A stretch of 11,879 nucleotides of DNA, taken from positions 1-11,879 of the forward strand of contig CAJMFH010000049.1 in assembly GCA_905212635.1 (NCBI GenBank), written 5' to 3'. Below the pieces are notes generated by a model, which saw nothing but the letters and a program-made list of their open reading frames with translations, made no database searches and was not told the origin of the DNA. Position 1 is the stretch's first letter. Each line of letters starts with the position of its first letter. This document shows positions 6,898 to 11,879 of the stretch, in pieces. The position numbers and the translations under genes are program-made. Origin of the DNA: an uncultured Lachnoclostridium sp. (GTDB lineage Bacteria > Bacillota > Clostridia > Lachnospirales > Lachnospiraceae).

Positions 6898-8510
6898 TAT
6901 TCTTTCCTTTCTCTCGCGATCGCAAGTGCGACACGCAGACCATCCATCGCTGCTGACATGATCCCCCCGGCATATCCGGCACCCTCTCCGCACGGATAAA
7001 GTCCTGCACAGGAAGGCGACATAAAGGTATCTTCGCGCAATATGCGTACCGGCGATGATGTCCTGGTCTCTGTCCCCAGAAGCAGTGTGTCGCCATCATC
7101 AAAATCTTTGATCTTTCTGCCAAACTGCTTCATCCCTTCCATAATACCATTAGAAATCGCTGGGGGCAATATATTTTTCAAGTTTTCTTTTACAACTTCT
7201 CCTTTGGTACACGGATGAACTTTCCCAAATTCTTCCGTTTTTCGATCTGCACAAAAATCTTCCAATCTTTGAACCGGAATTTTTCCTTTGCCAAGTTCAA
7301 ATGTTTTCTTTTCCAATGCCCGCTGAAATTCGACCCCTGCCAGCACATCGTCTCCCTGATAATCCTCCGGTGTTACGGAAACCACGATCGCACTATTGGC
7401 ATTTTCGGAATCTCTGCCATGATTGCTCATTCCATTTACGACCGTAAATTCCGGTTCCGAAGAAGCATTTACGACGTAGCCGCCCGGGCACATACAAAAA
7501 CTGTAAACGCCCCTGTCATCCGACGTTCTTCCCGTCAATTTATAATCTGCCGCCGGCAGACGGTCGTCCAACGTCCCGTATTGGCTCAGATTGATCGTAT
7601 CCTGCCGATGTTCCACGCGGACACCGACTGCAAACGGTTTTGCTTCCATCGAAATGTTCTGTTCTTTCAATGCCTGAAATGTATCTCTCGCACTATGACC
7701 GATGGCAAGCACGCAGGCATCGCACGGAATCTCTTTTTGCTGCCCCGACTCGTCTTTTACAACAACTCCCTCAATCTGTCCATTTTCTTTTTTTATTTCC
7801 ATAAATTGGGTGTGAAAATGATATATAACGCCCAGTTCTTCCATCTCTTCCCGCATGGATTGGATCACTCCGCGAAGTTTATCCGTTCCAATATGCGGCT
7901 TTGCCTGATACCGGATTTCCTCCGGTGCTCCATGCGCAATAAACGTATCCAGAATGAATTTTCGCTTTCCCGTCTTATCTTTTACTCCGGTATTGAGTTT
8001 TCCATCCGAAAATGTACCGGCTCCTCCTTCTCCAAACGAAACATTGGTCTGAGGATCAAGTTCGCCACTCTTCCAGAAATGAGCGACTTTCTGCATCCTT
8101 TCCATCATGGGGCCGCCGCGTTCGATCAAAACCGGCTTGTATCCACACGAAGCCAGAAAATAAGCACACAATAAACCGGCGGGACCCGCACCAACGATAA
8201 CGATCCGTTTCTTCGTCTCTTCCACCTGAAGTCCCGGGATTTCTTCTGCCAGTGAATGCTCCGGTTCATACTTTGATAAGTTCGTATTTTTTCGATTATG
8301 CTTTAAAATCTCAGCTTCGCTTTTGACTGAAAATGCAACCGTGTAATTGCAAAAAATATCCGGCTTTTTCCTCGCATCTATGCTCTTTTTAACAATTTGC
8401 AGATCTGTTATTTCTTCCGGTCTGATATGTAATTTTGCTGCCAGTTTTTTTTGTATTTCTTTTCTATTATCTTTGCGATAATTAATTTTACATTGTCGAT
8501 ACTGTAACAT
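6897..8510 (-). CDS. COG2509-type FAD-dependent protein (putative dehydrogenase)
   Basis: A 537-residue flavoprotein of unknown substrate. A roughly 95-residue N-terminal domain (basic, containing NRKEIQKKLAAKLHIRPEEI and ARKKPDIFCNYTVAF) precedes a Rossmann FAD-binding loop IVIVGAGPAGLLCAYFLA (103-120). The conserved family block FGEGGAGTFSDGKLNTG (159-175) follows. Near the C-terminus are TRTSSPVRI and GEGAGYAGGIMSAAMDG, which close the FAD site. This layout matches the uncharacterised NAD(FAD)-utilising dehydrogenases common in Clostridia. The start at 8510 has AGGAGG a few bases upstream and is one base after the stop of the preceding flavoprotein gene. A longer frame to 8600 overlaps that gene and adds unrelated sequence. 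It has no signal peptide, so it is expected in the cytoplasm. Confidence 0.88.
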   Translation of the reverse strand: MLQYRQCKINYRKDNRKEIQKKLAAKLHIRPEEITDLQIVKKSIDARKKPDIFCNYTVAFSVKSEAEILKHNRKNTNLSKYEPEHSLAEEIPGLQVEETKKRIVIVGAGPAGLLCAYFLASCGYKPVLIERGGPMMERMQKVAHFWKSGELDPQTNVSFGEGGAGTFSDGKLNTGVKDKTGKRKFILDTFIAHGAPEEIRYQAKPHIGTDKLRGVIQSMREEMEELGVIYHFHTQFMEIKKENGQIEGVVVKDESGQQKEIPCDACVLAIGHSARDTFQALKEQNISMEAKPFAVGVRVEHRQDTINLSQYGTLDDRLPAADYKLTGRTSDDRGVYSFCMCPGGYVVNASSEPEFTVVNGMSNHGRDSENANSAIVVSVTPEDYQGDDVLAGVEFQRALEKKTFELGKGKIPVQRLEDFCADRKTEEFGKVHPCTKGEVVKENLKNILPPAISNGIMEGMKQFGRKIKDFDDGDTLLLGTETRTSSPVRILREDTFMSPSCAGLYPCGEGAGYAGGIMSAAMDGLRVALAIARERKE

Positions 8511-8511
8511 T

Positions 8512-9675
8512 TTACGCCTCCTGATCTGCCGTGATCTGACGGGCACACAGGTAACCTGTCGCCCATGCAAAATGCAGATTATATCCTCCACAGATTCCAT
8601 CTACATCAAGCAATTCACCTGTCAGATACAAATTCTTTATTTTTTTCGATTCCATCAACGGAATATCCACTTCGGACAGCGGCACACCACCCGCCGTCAC
8701 CTGTGCGCGTTCCATTCCAAACGTATCTGTAATCTTTACCGGATACTGCTTTAATAACTCGGCTAAATTTATCTTTTTTTCCAATACCTTTACCCATTTT
8801 TTATGAACAATGCCCTGCAAATACTCGCTTCCATATTTTTCCATCCATTGTTTTACTTTTTCCTCATCCCAATCAGGAAGGAAATCAATTTTGCAAGTCA
8901 CCTGACTGCCTGCATCCAAGGCCGCAGCCGCCTGCGAACAAAGTTGAAATACCGGTATTCCGGAAATTCCATCTTTGACAATCTGAATCTCTCCCCGCTC
9001 GTCTGCCACCTTTTTCCCATCAATCCAAAGAGAAACTTCTCCCGGCATCCGCACTCCGGCAAGCATCTCCCACTCGGCACCCTCAGCCTTTAATCCCGTC
9101 AGTGCCGGATACAGTTTCGTCACCTGATGTCCCAAACTCCGCGCAAGAAGATATCCACTGCCATCTCCCCCACAAGGTTTATTTGCCTTTCCCCCACACG
9201 CCAGCACAAACGCATCCGCTTTTACTGTCACACCACCCTTTGCACAAATCGTAAACTCGTTATTTTTATGTACCACTTTCGTCACTTTCGCCTCAAAAAG
9301 GAACTGCACGCCACACCGTTTACAGGCATTGAGCAAAAAATCACGCACGGTAACTGCCTGCCCGGTATAGGGATAGAGATATCCCTCCCTCTCTTTATGA
9401 TAAATTCCAATTTCTTCCATTATTTCAACTGCTTTATCCGCTGGAAATGCTTCTAATATTTTATCAATTTTCTCTTTTTCTCCATGATAACAGGAAGTCC
9501 GCATCTGGAGATTGCTGAAATTGCATCTGCCATTGCCGGAGGCCAATATTTTCTTGCCGGCAGCTTCATTTTTCTCGATCACAAGAACTTTTTTGCCCTG
9601 TCTGCCGCACTGCCAGGCACACATCAGTCCCGAAGCACCTGCGCCGGCTATGACAACATCATATTTCTCCTCCAT
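8512..9675 (-). CDS. HI0933/YhiN-family NAD(P)/FAD-dependent oxidoreductase
   Basis: A 387-residue flavoprotein. The N-terminus has the dinucleotide-binding loop VVIAGAGASGLMCAWQ (7-22) and the family hallmark KKILASGNGRCNFSN (41-55). The C-terminus ends with GELLDVDGICGGYNLHFAWATGY, which binds FAD in this family (GELLDVDGICGG and YNLHFAWATGY). Length is normal. Most members have no proven substrate. One relative, BaiN, acts in bile-acid 7-dehydroxylation, but there are no bai genes here and that role should not be transferred. The ATG at 9675 follows AGAGAGGAAG. A leader of about 150 nt with two tandem double-hairpin repeats lies upstream. It is the first gene of the tight run that continues through proB to proA. 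Confidence 0.9.
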   Translation of the reverse strand: MEEKYDVVIAGAGASGLMCAWQCGRQGKKVLVIEKNEAAGKKILASGNGRCNFSNLQMRTSCYHGEKEKIDKILEAFPADKAVEIMEEIGIYHKEREGYLYPYTGQAVTVRDFLLNACKRCGVQFLFEAKVTKVVHKNNEFTICAKGGVTVKADAFVLACGGKANKPCGGDGSGYLLARSLGHQVTKLYPALTGLKAEGAEWEMLAGVRMPGEVSLWIDGKKVADERGEIQIVKDGISGIPVFQLCSQAAAALDAGSQVTCKIDFLPDWDEEKVKQWMEKYGSEYLQGIVHKKWVKVLEKKINLAELLKQYPVKITDTFGMERAQVTAGGVPLSEVDIPLMESKKIKNLYLTGELLDVDGICGGYNLHFAWATGYLCARQITADQEA

Positions 9676-9688
9676 GGTCTTCCTCTCT

Positions 9689-9820
9689 TTCCTCTTTTTC
9701 TTGTCACCAAACGCAGTTTGATGACCTGCGTGGGCTTCAGCCCACTTCCTCTTTTTCTTGTCACCAAATGCAGTTTGATGACCTGCGTGGGCTTCAGCCC
9801 ACTTCCTCTTTACTTGTCAC
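9689..9820 (-). repeat. 57-bp tandem repeat with two hairpins per unit
   Basis: Two full units (9689-9745 and 9746-9802) differ at one base (9712 C versus 9769 T), and an 18-base partial third (9803-9820) follows, itself with one change. On the minus strand each unit contains GTGGGC-TGAA-GCCCAC, then GTCATCAAAC-TGC-GTTTGGTGAC (10 pairs including one U.G; the other unit has ATTTGGTGAC, which breaks the pair closing the loop), then AAGAAAAAGAGGAA. The array fills the leader of the HI0933-type gene, and its purine-rich tail resembles that gene's binding site. It could be a REP-like hairpin element, a regulatory leader, or the terminator region of the upstream gene. Confidence 0.85.
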
Positions 9821-9828
9821 TGTATTTC

Positions 9829-9837
9829 ATTGTATCA
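9829..9837 (-). promoter_or_regulatory. Possible extended -10 promoter for the flavoprotein-pro operon
   Basis: The minus strand has TGATACAAT (9837-9829), that is TG-n-TACAAT, matching an extended -10 box. No good -35 is present at 16-18 bp. It lies 154 bases before the ATG at 9675, so the transcript would carry the whole 57-bp repeat array as leader. This is the best candidate I see for the operon, but it is weak. Confidence 0.3.
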
Positions 9838-9868
9838 CATTTTCCCCTTTGACGCGATACCTTTTTCA

Positions 9869-10456
9869 TCAACTTGAGAGATTTTCCAGCATGGAATACA
9901 ATTCTTCCTCATCTTTCACGAAAAATCCTTCTTTTAATTTCTGTTGTTCTTCTTCCGGCAAATTATCTATCGAAATGCCTGTATATTCATACGGTGTTTT
10001 CTGATCCTCATGATATACGACAACCTGTCCCTCTTCTTCTTTTAAAAAGAATGACATCATCTCCTCAGACAAATAGTTTTCCCGAACTACAATCTGCTCT
10101 TTCGAAAACGAAATCAATTCTTTTTGCTGTGGGATATCTTTCCCTGTTTCCCCTTCATGTTCTTTATTGTAGGTTTCAAAATATGCCTCTAATTCTTCTC
10201 TGGTCTTTCCTGCAAGTTCTGCCGGCATCGTAGACTCATCTCGAGTGATAACGCCGGTTACCCCCTCGTACACTTCCACAATGTATTTCATGGAAGTATT
10301 CGTCCGTATTTCCTTCACGGTATCTACCGGATTTACTTGACTTTTTACCGGCTGGCTGTTTCTATTTTTATAAGAACGGTAACTGTAAAAAGCAAACACC
10401 GTAAGTAACATACCAAATACAAAAAAAATGCTCACATATAAATATCTTCTTTTCAT
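9869..10456 (-). CDS. Membrane-anchored protein with BofC-like C-terminus
   Basis: A 195-residue protein with a short basic N-terminus (MKRRY) and one hydrophobic segment (about 6-25, YLYVSIFFVFGMLLTVFAFY), so it is probably anchored with its bulk outside. The region 57-95 (KYIVEVYEGVTGVI, then MPAELAGKTREELEAYF) looks like a small beta domain followed by a helix. The C-terminus GISIDNLPEEEQQKLKEGFF, then VKDEEELYSMLENLSS, resembles the BofC C-terminal domain. In Bacillus, BofC acts in the forespore checkpoint on SpoIVB and sigma-K. Similar proteins occur widely in Clostridia without known function, so no sporulation role is claimed. The ATG at 10456 has GGAGTG upstream. The gene lies 69 bases downstream of the NlpC/P60 gene. 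I see no clear terminator after it, apart from the hairpins in the tandem repeat. Confidence 0.75.
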   Translation of the reverse strand: MKRRYLYVSIFFVFGMLLTVFAFYSYRSYKNRNSQPVKSQVNPVDTVKEIRTNTSMKYIVEVYEGVTGVITRDESTMPAELAGKTREELEAYFETYNKEHEGETGKDIPQQKELISFSKEQIVVRENYLSEEMMSFFLKEEEGQVVVYHEDQKTPYEYTGISIDNLPEEEQQKLKEGFFVKDEEELYSMLENLSS

Positions 10457-10525
10457 AATAACACTCCAATCTGATATTTATAGTGTGAACATTTTTATTT
10501 TTTTTATACATGTAACTATTCAGGA

Positions 10526-11731
10526 CTAATTCATAACTCGTCCAATCTTAACCGGATGACGATAGTAAGCATTGGAAATCTTAATACCATCACTTGGGTT
10601 ACTTGCATGAATAACAAGTCCGCTTCCAATATACATCGCTACATGGTTGATCCGGCTTCCGTTGCTGTAGAAGAACAAATCTCCTGGTTTTGGCGAAGAA
10701 ACTTTTCTGGTAACTCCTGCCTGCGCTGCGGCATTGTGTGGAAGGGAATGTCCATATCTAGCATAGAGGCTCATCGTAAATCCGGAACAGTCGGTACCAT
10801 TTGTGAGACTTGCACCGCCCCATACATAACGGTTTCCAAGGAACTGTTTTGCATATTCTACGATAGAAGCCTGTCCTTCGGATACGCCATCGGAAGAACT
10901 TGCGGATACCGTACCAACTTTCACGGCACGTTTCAAAGAATACTGCTCTTCGACAAATTCTTTTGCTACAAAGGCATAATCATCATCGACCGTAACGCAT
11001 ACCCAGTTCGCAAGATCCGCATTGACCGCGTCCATGCCACCGGCACGCTTGATCGCCTCTTTGGAAATTTTTTGTTTTTTAATTACTTTTTCTACAAATT
11101 CTGTCGTCAGATTGTTTTCGCGGATAACAAATTCCTCTCCTTCGGAAACGACCGAATAAATCGGTGCATCTGTCGTTGGAAGGGCACGTACATGAAGAGA
11201 ATTGGTTGTAATCTCGACGCATTCACGTCCCACTTTGGTAGCTGCCTTTTCTGCCTTCTCATCCGTTACAAGATATTTGGCTTTGACCCATCCGGTTACA
11301 TTTCCGGAAACCATCTTTGCCCATCCTTTTTTAATCTTGTAAATGTGACAGCCGGCATTTTTTGTCATTTTACCGACAATTTTTGAATTTTCAGACGGCT
11401 TTTTACGTACATTCAAATACGTATCGACTTTCGTAGCCACACCAAGACGGCTGTAATTCAAATTTAATTTTACATGTTCATCACTTTTTTGTGTTTCTTC
11501 CGGTGCTGCTGTCTGCTGTGGTTCTTCCACTGCCGGTTCCGGTGTTGCAGAAACTGCTGCGCTCGTTACTGCTCCGTTTGCCACCTGATTACAATATTCA
11601 TCCACCACTACAGCGGCACCACTCAAAGGCTGATCCGTCGCAACCATCGCTGCACTTACCGGCACTGCGATAATTCCTACTGCAAGAACCCCCGCTGCAA
11701 TATATCTTACATATTTCCTATCGAACTTCAA
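10526..11731 (-). CDS. Secreted NlpC/P60 (C40) peptidoglycan hydrolase with SH3b-like domains, TTG start
   Basis: A 401-residue exported cell-wall peptidase that likely cuts peptide stems of peptidoglycan. It has an N-terminal signal or anchor (basic MKFDRKYVRY, hydrophobic 11-28, possible cleavage at VSAA), then a Pro/Glu/Ala/Thr linker (about 60-84). An SH3b domain follows (about 100-155, TYLNVRKKPSENSKIVG to GWVKAKYLV). A second SH3b-like unit (about 172-265, NSLHVRALPT) is split by a charged helical insert at 205-240. The NlpC/P60 domain spans about 285-397 with catalytic C315 (TDCSGF), H363 (NHVAMYIG) and H375 (VIHASNP). The start codon is TTG (11731-11729) with AGGAG 8 nt upstream; no in-frame ATG is nearby. 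A consensus promoter lies about 50 bp upstream of the start codon. No terminator is evident after the TAG. Confidence 0.93.
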   Translation of the reverse strand: MKFDRKYVRYIAAGVLAVGIIAVPVSAAMVATDQPLSGAAVVVDEYCNQVANGAVTSAAVSATPEPAVEEPQQTAAPEETQKSDEHVKLNLNYSRLGVATKVDTYLNVRKKPSENSKIVGKMTKNAGCHIYKIKKGWAKMVSGNVTGWVKAKYLVTDEKAEKAATKVGRECVEITTNSLHVRALPTTDAPIYSVVSEGEEFVIRENNLTTEFVEKVIKKQKISKEAIKRAGGMDAVNADLANWVCVTVDDDYAFVAKEFVEEQYSLKRAVKVGTVSASSSDGVSEGQASIVEYAKQFLGNRYVWGGASLTNGTDCSGFTMSLYARYGHSLPHNAAAQAGVTRKVSSPKPGDLFFYSNGSRINHVAMYIGSGLVIHASNPSDGIKISNAYYRHPVKIGRVMN

Positions 11732-11749
11732 AATATCATCTCCTGATTT

Positions 11750-11766
11750 ATTACGAATTTGTTACA
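11750..11766 (-). promoter_or_regulatory. Possible WalR-like box in the hydrolase leader
   Basis: The minus strand reads TGTAAC (11766-11761), five bases, CGTAAT (11755-11750). The WalR consensus is two TGTWAH hexamers separated by five bases, so this matches 11 of 12 positions. WalR controls cell-wall hydrolases in Bacillus and Staphylococcus. The site lies downstream of the promoter, about 20 bases before the TTG start, which would suit repression. AT-rich sequence makes chance matches common. Confidence 0.25.
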
Positions 11767-11779
11767 TCTTTTTAATAAG

Positions 11780-11808
11780 ATTATAACAAGTGGTTACAAA
11801 GTTGTCAA
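11780..11808 (-). promoter_or_regulatory. Consensus sigma-A promoter of the NlpC/P60 hydrolase
   Basis: The minus strand has TTGACA (11808-11803), a 17-bp spacer and TATAAT (11785-11780), a perfect match to the vegetative consensus. The start would be near 11773, giving a leader of about 42 nt before the TTG codon. It implies strong constitutive expression unless a repressor acts. In the remaining bases to the window end (11809-11879) I see no gene. Confidence 0.88.
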
Positions 11809-11879
11809 GGATTAGTTTTGGAGCAGATAGCGTAAATTGTTTTTCGGAAAAATGTAAGCAGACCAGCCCTTTGATAATT

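Noticed and set aside
6898..6993. Upstream start for proB at 6993
   Set aside because: It would overlap the preceding FAD gene by about 100 bases and adds a Cys/Arg-rich stretch absent from glutamate kinases; the 6897 start has a binding site and TAATG coupling.
8512..9675. Assignment as the bile-acid enzyme BaiN
   Set aside because: BaiN is one member of the broad HI0933 family; no bai genes are in the window and family membership alone does not support it.
9731..9760. Plus-strand terminator (GTGGGC-TTCA-GCCCAC followed by TTCCTCTTTTTC)
   Set aside because: The shape fits, but no plus-strand gene lies upstream for it to end, and it is repeated as part of the tandem unit.
9689..9820. CRISPR array
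   Set aside because: The units are directly abutting 57-bp tandem copies with no unique spacers and no cas genes nearby.
9832..9860. Inverted repeat GTATCGCG/TGTGATAC as a terminator for the BofC-like gene
   Set aside because: It depends on two G.U pairs, has a 13-nt loop and is not followed by a U-tract; it also overlaps the possible -10 box.

Overview
The window reads like the chromosome of a low-GC Gram-positive anaerobe of the class Clostridia, most likely a Lachnospiraceae gut commensal. The evidence is strong AGGAGG-type ribosome binding sites, TTGACA/TATAAT promoters, clostridial-style AlaRS and S21, a BofC-like membrane protein, and a fragment of the VirD4-like coupling protein common in integrative conjugative elements (ICEs) of this family. 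The family assignment is inferred from protein resemblance; no 16S rRNA or other marker is present. Every convincing gene is on the minus strand, so transcription runs from the right end to the left end.

In transcription order, the right end holds a secreted NlpC/P60 cell-wall hydrolase with two SH3b-like modules. It has a consensus sigma-A promoter (17 bp spacer) and a TTG start. Next is a small membrane-anchored protein whose C-terminus resembles BofC. A leader region follows with a 57-bp tandem repeat whose units each fold into two hairpins. Then comes a tightly packed six-gene run: an HI0933-type flavoprotein, a second COG2509-type FAD protein, proB (glutamate 5-kinase), a DUF896/YnzC-like small protein, 5-formyltetrahydrofolate cyclo-ligase, and proA (gamma-glutamyl phosphate reductase). 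Five junctions have 1-nt overlaps or gaps of 1-25 nt, so this looks like one translationally coupled operon. It carries the first two steps of proline synthesis plus a folate-salvage enzyme; proC is not in the window.

A terminator hairpin after proA overlaps the -10 box of the next promoter, which drives alaS. Next comes rpsU (ribosomal protein S21), with its own promoter, a short leader hairpin touching the Shine-Dalgarno sequence, and a clear rho-independent terminator.

The left 840 bases are different. They contain a VirD4/TraG-type coupling-protein fragment that appears broken at both ends. Its open frame runs upstream into the rpsU terminator, and about 251 codons in, the recognisable sequence ends at an abrupt change of frame. 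This looks like the edge of a decayed conjugative element next to rpsU.

Most of the window is ordinary core genome. I did not find a convincing new multi-gene system. The points most worth a second look are the double-hairpin tandem repeat, the terminator/promoter overlap before alaS, and the mobile-element scar beside rpsU.
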